Below, one piece after another: positions 1-7,929 of a DNA stretch of 64,000 nucleotides (positions within the stretch are counted from its first letter, which is position 1; every line of letters begins with the position of its first letter). Both the position numbers and the translations under genes were made by a program. The stretch spans positions 186,001 through 250,000 of the forward strand of contig NZ_FUYS01000004.1 in assembly GCF_900168055.1 (NCBI RefSeq), written 5' to 3'. The DNA is from Parapedobacter luteus (lineage in GTDB: Bacteria; Bacteroidota; Bacteroidia; Sphingobacteriales; Sphingobacteriaceae). Below the pieces are notes generated by a model. The model was not told the DNA's origin and searched no databases. It saw nothing but the letters and a program-made list of their open reading frames with translations.

Positions 1-56
1 ACAAACAGTCGTATTTTCTGCTTATTTTAGCCCACAAAAAGCGATTATAGCAGCGG

Positions 57-869
57 ATGGGACATTACGTAAGCAGGTATTATATTACGGAAGTGGATCG
101 TTTTCCGGATACGATTTATTGCCATCACGCCGTGATGGGCGAAAAATTCATTCCCGAGCACGAGCACAAAAAAGGCCAGTTCCTCTACACGGAGGGTGGC
201 GTGGTATACCTCAACACCCCTCAACAGTCTTATTTTTTACCTGCAAGGCACTACATCTGGATTCCGGCCGGTGTACGGCATAGTATTCATCCCAGCACAC
301 CCAAGGTCATCATGCGCAACCTGTATTTTCCGGTATCTGCATGCGATGACGTTTTTTTTTCCAAAACGGCTATCTATCCGGTCGACAATTTATTGATGGA
401 GTTGATGATGTTTACCAACCGCTGGAACGGCAACATCCGCCCGGAAGAGGAAAGCAGGTACAGTATCGCCAAGGCATTCAAAATGTTGCTTCCTGAGCTT
501 GGCAGGGGCGCTTTACCGCTGGCACTGCCCTACCCGGGCGATAGCCGGCTGGTAAAAATCGTGGAATACCTCGACGAGCATGTTGCCGACAACATCGGGT
601 TTAAACATGTTGCCGATCATTTCGGCGTAAGCGAACGGTCATTAGCGCGTTTATTCCAAAAGGACCTCAACATGTCTTTTATCCAGTATTTTACCATTTT
701 ACGGATGCTGAAAGGCTTGAAATTGTTACTTGATGACAAGCTCAGCATCAATGAAGTGGCCTCAAAAGTGGGATATAGCAGCCTGCCCACCTTCAGCAAT
801 ACCTTTACTAAAATCATCGGCGTAAGGCCGAGTGAATATGTCAAGCACCGTGGGCTATGGTACAAATAA
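57..869 (+). CDS. AraC-family transcriptional regulator (cupin + HTH)
   Basis: A 270-residue one-component regulator. The N-terminal half is a cupin-like sensor: residues 30-80 are rich in His and Gly (PEHEHKKGQ, IPAGVRHSI), typical of a small-ligand-binding barrel. The C-terminal ~100 residues form the paired AraC helix-turn-helix, with VADHFGVSERSLARLF as the first HTH and INEVASKVGYSSLPTFSNTF as the second, ending in the usual RPSEYV. The next gene, a DUF1080 lipoprotein, starts 36 bases downstream on the same strand, so the two may be cotranscribed. That suggests control of a sugar-related function, but the ligand cannot be read from the sequence. Only 56 bases lie upstream in the window, so its promoter cannot be judged. 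Confidence 0.9.
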   Translation: MGHYVSRYYITEVDRFPDTIYCHHAVMGEKFIPEHEHKKGQFLYTEGGVVYLNTPQQSYFLPARHYIWIPAGVRHSIHPSTPKVIMRNLYFPVSACDDVFFSKTAIYPVDNLLMELMMFTNRWNGNIRPEEESRYSIAKAFKMLLPELGRGALPLALPYPGDSRLVKIVEYLDEHVADNIGFKHVADHFGVSERSLARLFQKDLNMSFIQYFTILRMLKGLKLLLDDKLSINEVASKVGYSSLPTFSNTFTKIIGVRPSEYVKHRGLWYK

Positions 870-905
870 CACAAATCAATTGACACTAACCTCAATGGCG
901 ATTAC

Positions 906-1772
906 ATGAAAGCACCCTTTATGAAAGCACCCCTTATCCTTGCTGCAGCACTTGCTTCAGCAGTAACAGCCTGCACAGGCGCCAATGATCATGACGAGTT
1001 GAAATGGATCCAGCTCTTTAACGGCAAAGACCTCACCGACTGGACCGTAAAAATTGCTAAACACGAAGTCGGCGAAAACTACGCCAATACATTCCGTGTG
1101 GAAGACGGCATGCTGAAAGTACGGTATGATGGCTATACGGACTTCGACTTCCAGTATGGCCACATTCACTACAACACGCCTTACTCGGCGTATCTCCTTC
1201 GCGTAGAATACCGCTTTACCGGCGAGCAGGCTCCCGGCGGCGAAGGTTGGGCTTGGCGCAATAGCGGCGCCATGCTGCATGGACAGGATCCGCAGACGAT
1301 GCTCAAAGACCAGGACTTCCCGATTTCCATCGAAGGTCAGCTGCTTGGCGGTGATGGCACAAACGAACGGACTACCAGCAACCTATGCACACCCGGCACC
1401 AATGTACTGATGAAAGTTGATGGTGAGCTGTTTACCCCGCATTGTACCAATTCGTCATCAAAGACTTATCATGGTGACCAATGGGTAACTGCTGAATTTC
1501 TCGTGTTGGCAGATTCCGTGGTGCATCACATACTCGAAGGCGATACGGTGCTGACGTATTATAAGCCTCAGATAGGCGGCGGAAGCGTATCCAACTATGA
1601 CCCGGCCGTGAAGGAGGATGGCAAATTGCTGAGCAGTGGATACATCTCACTACAGAGTGAAAGCCATCCTATTGATTTCCGGAAAGTGGAGTTGCTCGAC
1701 TTGGAACCGTACATGCAGGACAAGGCAAAACTCCAGCAGGTGCTGCAACGGTTGCGGAAAGGCGCCCGGTGA
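906..1772 (+). CDS. DUF1080 (3-keto-disaccharide hydrolase family) lipoprotein
   Basis: A 288-residue secreted protein of the DUF1080 / 3-keto-disaccharide hydrolase fold (concanavalin-like sandwich). The N-terminus is a lipoprotein signal with lipobox AVTAC, Cys23. The start of the domain is the family signature LFNGKDLTDWTV. Later blocks typical of the family are YRFTGEQAPGG, WAWRNSGAMLHGQ and ISIEGQLLGGDG. Family members act on glycosides oxidised at C3, or simply bind polysaccharide; which applies here is unknown. It follows the AraC gene by 36 bases. The start is duplicated: ATGAAAGCACCC occurs at 906 and again, in frame, at 921, so translation could begin at either. Confidence 0.88.
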   Translation: MKAPFMKAPLILAAALASAVTACTGANDHDELKWIQLFNGKDLTDWTVKIAKHEVGENYANTFRVEDGMLKVRYDGYTDFDFQYGHIHYNTPYSAYLLRVEYRFTGEQAPGGEGWAWRNSGAMLHGQDPQTMLKDQDFPISIEGQLLGGDGTNERTTSNLCTPGTNVLMKVDGELFTPHCTNSSSKTYHGDQWVTAEFLVLADSVVHHILEGDTVLTYYKPQIGGGSVSNYDPAVKEDGKLLSSGYISLQSESHPIDFRKVELLDLEPYMQDKAKLQQVLQRLRKGAR

Positions 1773-1794
1773 CCGGCCAGCGCCAGCGAAGCAC

Positions 1795-1830
1795 AAAAAA
1801 AAAAGCCGCTCTGCTATCCAGGGCGGCTTC
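1795..1830 (-). terminator. Rho-independent terminator of rpsT
   Basis: Read on the minus strand, a stem of 7 pairs (AAGCCGC with GCGGCTT, positions 1803-1809 and 1823-1829) is followed by ten T (the A-run at 1795-1804). It lies just past the rpsT stop. On the plus strand the hairpin has no T-run, so it would terminate the DUF1080 gene poorly. Confidence 0.8.
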
Positions 1831-1851
1831 TCGCTTATGATATCTGTAGTA

Positions 1852-2106
1852 TTATGACAAGCTATTCACATGTTTGGTCAGCTTCGACTTATTATTGGAA
1901 GCCTTATTTTTATGGATGACGTTTTTCTTTGCCAAACGGTCGAGCATAGAAATCACCCGGGGCAACAGTGCTTTTGCCTCTTCGGCATTGGTTGTCGTCC
2001 TCAATTTCTTGATTGCATTACGCGTTGTCTTCGCTTGGTAACGGTTCCGTAAACGCTTCGCAGCGTTGGACCGAATTCTTTTAAGTGCTGATTTATGATT
2101 TGCCAT
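1852..2106 (-). CDS. rpsT: 30S ribosomal protein S20
   Basis: A complete 84-residue S20. It opens with the family hallmark [23 protein letters not shown] and is lysine/arginine-rich throughout, with the C-terminal [19 protein letters not shown] helix. S20 binds 16S rRNA (5' and 3'-minor domains) early in 30S assembly. It stands as a single gene with its own promoter at 2145-2174 and a strong terminator at 1795-1830. The length is normal for the family. Confidence 0.97.
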   Translation of the reverse strand: MANHKSALKRIRSNAAKRLRNRYQAKTTRNAIKKLRTTTNAEEAKALLPRVISMLDRLAKKNVIHKNKASNNKSKLTKHVNSLS

Positions 2107-2144
2107 CTATTTAGCTTAATAGTTCTATTTCAATTTTCAGACCG

Positions 2145-2174
2145 CAAAGTTACCACCTTCTTTTTAATATTCAA
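2145..2174 (-). promoter_or_regulatory. Bacteroidetes-type promoter of rpsT
   Basis: On the minus strand there is TTG at 2172-2174 (-33 element), 19 bases, then TAACTTTG at 2145-2152 (-7 element TAnnTTTG). The ATG of rpsT is 38 bases further on. Both elements match the sigma-ABfr consensus. Confidence 0.7.
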
Positions 2175-2258
2175 AACAAATCCTAAAAATTTCACCATCG
2201 CCGGGCTTCGGGGTGCACGGCACGTTCAACCCTTGGCCGATCAACGTTGTTTCTTGAG

Positions 2259-2361
2259 CGTTGTTTCCGGCGGTGGGCTTTTTTGGCCTAGGAGCGTGAA
2301 CGGAGTGAGCGTTCCAGTCAATGAGCGTTCCAGTCAAAAAGCCCATCGCCTGAAACAAACG
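2259..2361. repeat. Long imperfect inverted repeat with ~26-base arms
   Basis: The left arm 2259-2285 (CGTTGTTTCCGGCGGTGGGC then a T-run) pairs with the right arm 2335-2361 (CAAAAAGCCCATCGCCTGAA, then ACAAACG) with few mismatches and one bulge. The ~50-base apical part contains the tandem 16-mer at 2306-2337 and a small stem GAACG/CGTTC (2298-2314). It could be a structured RNA, a miniature repeat element, or a protein-binding cruciform. It does not look like a normal terminator. Confidence 0.6.
2306..2337. repeat. Two perfect tandem copies of a 16-mer
   Basis: TGAGCGTTCCAGTCAA occurs at 2306-2321 and again, directly abutting and identical, at 2322-2337, inside the loop of the large inverted repeat. 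Confidence 0.85.
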
Positions 2362-2405
2362 AAAGCTGCCGTCCCCCCTACGCTACCGGGCTCCCAAACT
2401 TTCTC

Positions 2406-2413
2406 TATCTTTG
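2406..2413 (+). promoter_or_regulatory. -7 element (TATCTTTG) four bases before the trmH-type start codon
   Basis: A perfect match to TAnnTTTG. Only CCGC separates it from the ATG at 2418, so the transcript would have almost no leader. No convincing -33 TTG is seen at the expected distance. Confidence 0.5.
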
Positions 2414-2417
2414 CCGC

Positions 2418-2966
2418 ATGCAGAAATTATCCATGGATCAATTGCAGCGGCCATCAGTCGCGGCATTCAAGGAACAGGAAAAACTGCCTGTCGCGCTAGT
2501 GCTGGACAATGTGCGCAGCATGCACAATGTGGGCTCGGCTTTCCGTACATCAGACGCCTTCGCACTCGAACGGATATTATTATGTGGCATTACGGGCACG
2601 CCGCCCCACCGGGAAATCGAAAAGACTGCACTTGGTGCTACCCAATCCGTGGCGTGGAGCTACGCAGAAAATACGGCGCAGGCTATCCAGTTGCTTCGTG
2701 AAGAAGGCTACCGGATTCTGGCTGTGGAACAGGCCAAAGGCAGCATCCCGCTCCAGCAATTCCCCCCGTTAACCACCCAAAAATATGCGTTGGTATTCGG
2801 CAATGAAGTACACGGCGTGGCCGACGAGGTGATGTCCCTCGTGGATGCATGCATCGAAATTCCCCAATCCGGCACCAAGCACTCACTCAACATCGCCGTA
2901 TCTATCGGTATCGTGTTGTGGAGCTTTTATAGCAAGCTTTATCTGTCCGCAACGAATTCGGGGTAA
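2418..2966 (+). CDS. TrmH/SpoU-family RNA 2'-O-methyltransferase
   Basis: A 182-residue SPOUT methyltransferase that transfers a methyl group from SAM to a ribose 2'-OH of tRNA or rRNA. All three SpoU motifs are present: [18 protein letters not shown] from residue 31 (with the catalytic Arg), FGNEVHGV (about residue 128), and [15 protein letters not shown] near the end, which builds the trefoil-knot SAM site. There is no N-terminal substrate-binding extension, so this is a minimal-core member, and its exact RNA target cannot be assigned. The alternative start at 2411 in another frame is a shadow. sucD follows in the same direction under its own promoter. Confidence 0.92.
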   Translation: MQKLSMDQLQRPSVAAFKEQEKLPVALVLDNVRSMHNVGSAFRTSDAFALERILLCGITGTPPHREIEKTALGATQSVAWSYAENTAQAIQLLREEGYRILAVEQAKGSIPLQQFPPLTTQKYALVFGNEVHGVADEVMSLVDACIEIPQSGTKHSLNIAVSIGIVLWSFYSKLYLSATNSG

Positions 2967-2974
2967 AGACAAAC

Positions 2975-3005
2975 TTGCATATCAAAGCAATTTTATCTAA
3001 GTTTG
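2975..3005 (+). promoter_or_regulatory. Promoter of sucD
   Basis: TTG at 2975-2977, 20 bases, then TAAGTTTG at 2998-3005: a complete -33/-7 pair. The ATG at 3026 lies 20 bases beyond. The TTG could be mistaken for a start codon of a longer SucD but is far better explained as the -33 element. Confidence 0.75.
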
Positions 3006-3025
3006 CGGTACAAAAAACCAGAGCA

Positions 3026-3904
3026 ATGAGTGTATTAGTAAATAAGGATTCGAAAGTAATCGTACAGGGCTTCACGGGCAACGAAGGCACCTACCACGCT
3101 TCGCAAATGATTGAATACGGCACCAATGTGGTGGGTGGCGTGACACCCGGCAAAGGCGGGCAGACACATTTGGAACGTCCGGTGTTTAACACTGTACAGG
3201 AAGCTGTAGATCAAACCGGCGCTAATGTGTCCATTATCTTTGTTCCACCGGCCTTTGCTGCAGACGCTATCATGGAAGCTGCTGCCGCCGGCATCGAAGT
3301 CATTGTATGCATTACCGAGGGTATCCCTACTAAGGATATGATTCAGGTAAAATCTTATCTGGGCGACAAAAAATCAAGGCTCATTGGGCCGAACTGCCCC
3401 GGCATCATCACTGCTGACGAAGCAAAAATCGGCATCATGCCCGGATTTATCTTCAAAAAAGGCTCGGTAGGTGTAGTATCCAAATCGGGTACACTCACCT
3501 ATGAGGCTGTTGATCAAACGGTCAAGGCCGGATTGGGCATCACCACGGCCATTGGTATCGGCGGCGACCCCATCATCGGCACCACGACCAAAGAAGCCGT
3601 GGAATTGCTGATGAACGACCCAGAGACCGAAGGCATCATTGTCATCGGTGAGATCGGCGGTGGCATGGAAGCTGAAGCCGCGCGCTGGATTAAAGAACAT
3701 GGCACCAAACCGGTGGTCGGCTTTATCGCCGGCCAAACAGCGCCCCCGGGGCGTCGTATGGGCCATGCCGGAGCTATCGTGGGCGGAGCAGAGGACACGG
3801 CCGCTGCAAAAATGAAAATTATGCGCGAATGCGGCATTCGCGTGGTAGAATCGCCAGCAGAAATCGGGAAAGCCATAGCAGAAGAATTGGGCGTTGGTGT
3901 ATAA
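3026..3904 (+). CDS. sucD: Succinyl-CoA synthetase (ADP-forming) alpha subunit
   Basis: A 292-residue TCA-cycle enzyme subunit that, with SucC, interconverts succinyl-CoA and succinate plus ATP. The start [18 protein letters not shown] matches the family N-terminus. The CoA-binding Rossmann part comes first ([10 protein letters not shown]). The ligase part carries the phosphorylated active-site histidine in [12 protein letters not shown] (His247). I chose 3026 because an in-frame upstream TTG at 2975 is the promoter's -33 element. sucC is not in this window; separate sucC and sucD loci are common in Bacteroidota. A good terminator follows at 3930-3960. Confidence 0.96.
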   Translation: MSVLVNKDSKVIVQGFTGNEGTYHASQMIEYGTNVVGGVTPGKGGQTHLERPVFNTVQEAVDQTGANVSIIFVPPAFAADAIMEAAAAGIEVIVCITEGIPTKDMIQVKSYLGDKKSRLIGPNCPGIITADEAKIGIMPGFIFKKGSVGVVSKSGTLTYEAVDQTVKAGLGITTAIGIGGDPIIGTTTKEAVELLMNDPETEGIIVIGEIGGGMEAEAARWIKEHGTKPVVGFIAGQTAPPGRRMGHAGAIVGGAEDTAAAKMKIMRECGIRVVESPAEIGKAIAEELGVGV

Positions 3905-3929
3905 ACCGACACCGCCAACTATATAACGA

Positions 3930-3960
3930 GGCGTTGGGCAATCATCCCAACGCCTTTTTT
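3930..3960 (+). terminator. Rho-independent terminator of sucD
   Basis: Nine-pair stem GGCGTTGGG/CCCAACGCC with a 7-base loop, followed by six T. It lies 25 bases past the sucD stop. Confidence 0.9.
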
Positions 3961-3990
3961 ATGATGGTGCCATATTCCTGACAATTTACC

Positions 3991-3998
3991 TACCTTTG
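3991..3998 (+). promoter_or_regulatory. -7 element of the DtxR-family gene
   Basis: TACCTTTG matches TAnnTTTG and ends five bases before the ATG at 4004, implying a leaderless or near-leaderless transcript. The -33 element is not clear. Confidence 0.5.
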
Positions 3999-4003
3999 CA
4001 AGT

Positions 4004-4666
4004 ATGCTATCCGATACCGAGGAAAATTACTTGAAGGCGTTGCTCCGTCTCACCGGCGAACACGACGGTGCAGGTGAAACGGGCACCAACCAATTGGCCG
4101 GCACGCTCAACGTACGACCGGCTACGGCTACCGATATGCTCAAGAAATTAAAGGAAAAACAGCTTGTCAATTACGAAAAGTACGGCAAAATATCACTTAC
4201 CGACACAGGGCGCGATCTGGCGGTAGCCATAATCCGGAAACACCGGCTCTGGGAAACGTTTCTATTTGATAAACTGGGCTTCAGCTGGGATGAGGTACAT
4301 GATGTCGCCGAGCAGTTGGAACACATCAAATCCGAAAAGTTGGTGGAACGGCTTGACAAGTTTCTAGGATTTCCGCAATTTGACCCGCATGGCGACGCTA
4401 TTCCCACGGCCGATGGCGATTATGCCAGCGAGGCCCGGTTTATGCTCGCCGAGGCCAGCGTAGGCAAGCAATACACGATTGTCGCGGTAAAAGACAACAG
4501 TCCGCCGTTTCTGCAATACGTAAGCCAAATCGGCATCGGCATTCACAGCCAGGTGGCGGTCCTGCACCGATATGAATTTGACCACTCCATGACGTTGGCC
4601 ATTAACGGCACAAGCATCAATATCTCGGACAAGGTCGCTCAAAACATTTATTGTAAACCGGTTTAA
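4004..4666 (+). CDS. DtxR/MntR-family metal-dependent transcriptional repressor
   Basis: 220 residues with the three-part DtxR layout. First is an N-terminal winged helix (TEENYLKALLRL...NVRPATATDMLKKLKEKQLV). Next is a metal-binding/dimerisation domain with HRLWETFLFDKLGFSWDEVHDVAEQLEHI, where the His/Glu ligands lie. Last is a C-terminal FeoA/SH3-like domain from about residue 150. Such proteins bind DNA when loaded with Mn(II) or Fe(II) and repress metal uptake genes. No metal transporter is adjacent, so its regulon lies elsewhere. smpB follows on the same strand after 58 bases. Confidence 0.9.
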   Translation: MLSDTEENYLKALLRLTGEHDGAGETGTNQLAGTLNVRPATATDMLKKLKEKQLVNYEKYGKISLTDTGRDLAVAIIRKHRLWETFLFDKLGFSWDEVHDVAEQLEHIKSEKLVERLDKFLGFPQFDPHGDAIPTADGDYASEARFMLAEASVGKQYTIVAVKDNSPPFLQYVSQIGIGIHSQVAVLHRYEFDHSMTLAINGTSINISDKVAQNIYCKPV

Positions 4667-4724
4667 GCTTTTTTAAGCGGTAAGCCGTACGCAATGAATA
4701 CGCTATACACTATATAAATACGCT

Positions 4725-5180
4725 ATGGCACTATCATCAGATATCAATATCAAAAATAAGAAGGCTTTTTTTGAGTACCATATATTGGATACCTACGTAG
4801 CCGGCGTCCGTCTTCTTGGTACGGAGATCAAGTCCATACGGGAGGGCAAAGCCAACATCAATGATTCCTTCTGTTCATTTTTTGACGATGGCCTGTATAT
4901 CCGCAACATGCACATCGCCGAATATTCACACGGATCCTTCTACAACCACGAGGCCAAGCGCGACCGCCAGCTGCTGCTCACAAAAAAAGAACTTAAAAAA
5001 TTAAAAACGAAAAGCGAAGAGCGTGGGTTTACCATCATTCCCCTGCGCATGTTCATCAGCAAACGGGGATTTGCCAAAGTGGAAATCGCATTGGCCCAAG
5101 GTAAAAAAGACTTCGATAAACGGGAAACCATCAAGGAGCGGGATACCAAACGCGAACTGGCCCGGGTGATGAAAGGATAA
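4725..5180 (+). CDS. smpB: SsrA-binding protein SmpB
   Basis: A 151-residue tmRNA partner in trans-translation. The beta-barrel OB-fold has the family blocks KKAFFEYHILDTYVAGVRLLGTEIKSIR, KANINDSFC and RDRQLLLTKKELKKL. The basic C-terminal tail (KKDFDKRETIKERDTKRE) enters the ribosomal A site. No tmRNA gene is recognisable in this window. It converges on the AraC gene at 5202. Confidence 0.96.
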   Translation: MALSSDINIKNKKAFFEYHILDTYVAGVRLLGTEIKSIREGKANINDSFCSFFDDGLYIRNMHIAEYSHGSFYNHEAKRDRQLLLTKKELKKLKTKSEERGFTIIPLRMFISKRGFAKVEIALAQGKKDFDKRETIKERDTKRELARVMKG

Positions 5181-5201
5181 ACAACCCGGCCATACCCGGA
5201 T

Positions 5202-6113
5202 TTATTTCGTCAGCAATAGACGATAAGCCCCCGGGGTTATCCCCTCATGCTTCTTGAATATCCGGATAAAATAGTTCAGGTTATTGAAGCCCGACCCAAA
5301 ACAGGCTTCTTTTATTGTACTGCCGGCCGCCAGCAGCTGCTTGGCTTGGTTTATCCGCTCCAGAATAACAAATTCCATGGGACTGATACCCATTTCATGC
5401 TTAAATGCACGGTAGAAATGTGGTTTGCTAATGTGGGCGACCTGGCTCAGCTCGTCTACACTCAGGGAATGGGCTATGTGCTGCCTGATATAAGCAACCA
5501 CCTGCCCTATCCGGCTGTCCGGCTGGGTGGCGTCCGTTGCCGTATACCGGTTTTGCAACTGGATGATCCGGATGAGCAGCTCCTTCAGGGTAAGGTCTGC
5601 GAGCACATCTTTATGTACATCCCCGCTCGTGCTGATGGCAATCAATTTATTGATCAGCACGGCCAGCTCCGTATGGTTATAGAAATGATATTTATCAAAC
5701 GTCAGCTGCCAGTTTAACGCTCCCAAACTACGCGGGTGGTATTCATTGAGGTAGTTGATGGTATCGGCAATTTGCTTCCTTCCAATAGCCAAAGCCGTAC
5801 ATTGGGTTGGTTCGTTATCAGACGCAAGGGGAAAATCGATCTCCATCCGCACCGATGGCGGTACGATGACCGTTTCGCCGGGTAAGTAATCAAACCCCGG
5901 CTTCCCGAACAGGTGCATCACCTTCTTACCGCGCAGCATGCTCGTAATCACCAGGTCATCGAACTGGAGGGGCACCAGCTCACTCCGCTTATACGTCTCA
6001 AAGACATTCAGCTCACAGCTGTTGAGCGTGTATGCACGCCGGTTTTCCACGAGCGTACGCAACTCGCGCTGACTGCTCAATGGCAATGGTCGTAATGTAT
6101 TTTTACGGTTCAT
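5202..6113 (-). CDS. AraC-family regulator of the divergent aldehyde dehydrogenase operon (predicted)
   Basis: A 303-residue AraC regulator starting MNRKNTLRPL. The first ~180 residues are an AraC_N-type ligand domain (RGKKVMHLFGKPGFDYLPGE, VIVPPSVRMEIDFP). The last ~100 are the double HTH (SVDELSQVAHISKPHFYRAF, then IKEACFGSGFNNLNYFIRIF, then GITPGAYR). An upstream in-frame ATG at 6143 would place a perfect -7 box (6128-6135) inside the gene, so 6113 is the better start. It is transcribed away from the aldehyde dehydrogenase at 6303 across a 189-base region holding a palindrome at 6208-6221. This is the standard layout for a local activator. The ligand is probably an alcohol or aldehyde by context (inference). 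Confidence 0.88.
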   Translation of the reverse strand: MNRKNTLRPLPLSSQRELRTLVENRRAYTLNSCELNVFETYKRSELVPLQFDDLVITSMLRGKKVMHLFGKPGFDYLPGETVIVPPSVRMEIDFPLASDNEPTQCTALAIGRKQIADTINYLNEYHPRSLGALNWQLTFDKYHFYNHTELAVLINKLIAISTSGDVHKDVLADLTLKELLIRIIQLQNRYTATDATQPDSRIGQVVAYIRQHIAHSLSVDELSQVAHISKPHFYRAFKHEMGISPMEFVILERINQAKQLLAAGSTIKEACFGSGFNNLNYFIRIFKKHEGITPGAYRLLLTK

Positions 6114-6127
6114 CGCTTGGTTTTTAC

Positions 6128-6135
6128 CAAAGATA
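6128..6135 (-). promoter_or_regulatory. -7 element of the AraC gene
   Basis: TATCTTTG on the minus strand, 14 bases before the ATG at 6113. No clear -33 TTG at the normal distance. Confidence 0.5.
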
Positions 6136-6197
6136 ACCCACATGCCCTTGCTTTTGTGTCACGAAAATGCAATACCTTCTGCCTGCATGCGATACGA

Positions 6198-6260
6198 TAG
6201 CTTTGTGCTATCACATGATAGGATAGTGCTCAGTAAAACACGGCCTTCTTGTTACCTTCG
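6198..6260 (+). promoter_or_regulatory. Candidate promoter/operator of the aldehyde dehydrogenase operon
   Basis: This stretch contains TAGCTTTG (6198-6205, perfect -7 box), the palindrome CTATCA-CA-TGATAG (6208-6221), a further GATAG at 6222-6226, and TACCTTCG (6253-6260, one mismatch from the -7 consensus) 42 bases before the ATG. Repeated GATAG/CTATC units look like an AraC-type operator. Confidence 0.45.
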
Positions 6261-6302
6261 AAAAAACATGTTCACCAATTATTAAATTAATATTAAATCG
6301 TT

Positions 6303-7805
6303 ATGGCACTAATCGAAAGACCATCGTTCAAAGAACGATACGACAATTACATCAACGGCACGTGGACACCCCCTGTCAACGGCAAGTATTTTGACAATAT
6401 TTCTCCTATCGACGGGAAAGCATTTACCCAAGTGGCCCACTCCACCGCTGCAGACCTGGATCTGGCTGTCGATGCCGCAGCTGAAGCGTTCAAGACGTGG
6501 AGCAAGACATCCGCCACGGAGCGGAGCATCATCCTCAATAAAATCGCGGATCGCATCGAGGCCAACCTGGACTTCCTTGCGGCCGTCGAAACGGTGGAAA
6601 ACGGCAAAGCTGTCCGCGAAACGCTGAATGCTGATATCCCACTGGCGGCGGATCATTTCCGTTATTTTGCCAGCGTTATCCGTGCTGAAGAGGGTTCGCT
6701 GTCCGAGCTTGATGCCCACACCGTGTCACTGATCGTACACGAACCCATCGGCGTCGTGGCGCAGATTATCCCCTGGAATTTCCCCTTGCTGATGGCGGTG
6801 TGGAAACTTGCGCCGGCATTGGCGGCAGGGACCACCGTCGTGCTCAAGCCCGCTGAAAGCACACCAGCATCCATCCTGGTGCTCTTCGAACTTATCGGGG
6901 ATCTACTGCCCGCAGGCGTGGTCAACATTGTCAATGGATTTGGGGCGGAGTTGGGCCGGCATCTTGTGACCCACCCTAAGGTAGCCAAGGCGGCCTTCAC
7001 CGGATCGACCGCTACCGGACGGCTGGTGGCCCAATATGCTACCGAAAACATTATCCCGGTTACGCTGGAACTGGGAGGCAAATCACCGAATATCTTCTTT
7101 AACTCGGTGCTCGACCATGATGATGAGTTCTTGGATAAGGCCGTCGAAGGCGCGGTCCTCTTTGCCTTCAATCAAGGGGAAGTATGCACCTGCCCGTCGC
7201 GCCTGCTCATCCAGGAGGACATCTACGACCGGTTCATCGAACGCGTTATCCAACGCACCGAAGCCATCAAGACCGGCAACCCCCTGGATACAACGGTGCA
7301 AATCGGTGCCCAAGCGTCCAAAATACAATTTGATAAAATCAACGCCTACCTTAAGCTGGGCAAGGAAGAAGGTGCCGAAGTACTTACCGGAGGTGAAATA
7401 AACCACCTTGGCGGCGATCTGGAGCAGGGCTATTACATCAAGCCCACCATTTTCAAAGGACACAACAAGCAACGCATCTTCCAGGAAGAGATTTTCGGCC
7501 CCGTTTTGGCCGTGACGACGTTCAAAACGGAAGAAGAAGCCATCGAAATCGCTAATGACACGCTTTACGGCTTAGGAGCCGGCGTCTGGACGCGGGATGC
7601 CCATCAGCTCTACCAAGTGCCGAGGGCCATACAGGCGGGCCGCGTATGGGTAAACCACTACCACAGCTATCCGGCGGGTGCACCATTCGGGGGTTACAAG
7701 CAATCTGGCTATGGACGGGAAAATCACAAGCTAATGCTCAACCATTACCGGCAAGCGAAAAATATCCTGATCTCGTACAGTAAAAACAAACTTGGGTTCT
7801 TCTGA
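6303..7805 (+). CDS. NAD-dependent aldehyde dehydrogenase (ExaC/AldB-like)
   Basis: A complete 500-residue aldehyde dehydrogenase oxidising an aldehyde to the acid with NAD(P)+. Visible hallmarks are the [20 protein letters not shown] nucleotide-fold block, FTGSTATGR, the general base Glu256 in LELGGKSPN, the catalytic cysteine region GEVCTCPSR (Cys295/Cys297) and EEIFGPVL. The CTCPSR form and the partner DUF779 gene 124 bases downstream are typical of the acetaldehyde/ethanol-oxidising ExaC-AldB branch. It is divergent from an AraC gene that probably controls it. A strong perfect-looking hairpin lies between it and DUF779. Confidence 0.95.
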   Translation: MALIERPSFKERYDNYINGTWTPPVNGKYFDNISPIDGKAFTQVAHSTAADLDLAVDAAAEAFKTWSKTSATERSIILNKIADRIEANLDFLAAVETVENGKAVRETLNADIPLAADHFRYFASVIRAEEGSLSELDAHTVSLIVHEPIGVVAQIIPWNFPLLMAVWKLAPALAAGTTVVLKPAESTPASILVLFELIGDLLPAGVVNIVNGFGAELGRHLVTHPKVAKAAFTGSTATGRLVAQYATENIIPVTLELGGKSPNIFFNSVLDHDDEFLDKAVEGAVLFAFNQGEVCTCPSRLLIQEDIYDRFIERVIQRTEAIKTGNPLDTTVQIGAQASKIQFDKINAYLKLGKEEGAEVLTGGEINHLGGDLEQGYYIKPTIFKGHNKQRIFQEEIFGPVLAVTTFKTEEEAIEIANDTLYGLGAGVWTRDAHQLYQVPRAIQAGRVWVNHYHSYPAGAPFGGYKQSGYGRENHKLMLNHYRQAKNILISYSKNKLGFF

Positions 7806-7837
7806 CCCTCCAACCGTGGGACGCCCCAATGGCTCCC

Positions 7838-7871
7838 GCTCAACCGGCAGGCAATTGCCTACCGGTTGAGC
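7838..7871 (+). promoter_or_regulatory. Loop-less 17-base-arm inverted repeat between ALDH and DUF779
   Basis: GCTCAACCGGCAGGCAA is followed directly by TTGCCTACCGGTTGAGC: 17-base arms with one mismatch and no T-run. It may set differential expression or mRNA stability within the operon, act as a weak terminator, or be a protein-binding palindrome. Confidence 0.7.
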
Positions 7872-7929
7872 CATACGGCACTCCAAATCCTTGAATCATC
7901 CGTTCTGACCAACAGCAAAGGTATAGCCC

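Larger units (their letters stand above)
2107..2417. other. Gene-free stretch with a long imperfect hairpin
   Basis: This is the only gap over 300 bases in the window. It holds the rpsT promoter at its left end, a -7 box for the methyltransferase at its right end (2406-2413), and in between a large inverted repeat enclosing a tandem repeat (2259-2361). I see no open reading frame with protein-like composition in it. Confidence 0.6.

Noticed and set aside
2975-3025. TTG-initiated N-terminal extension of SucD
   Set aside because: The TTG is the -33 element of a full promoter (TTG-N20-TAAGTTTG), and the family starts at [10 protein letters not shown].
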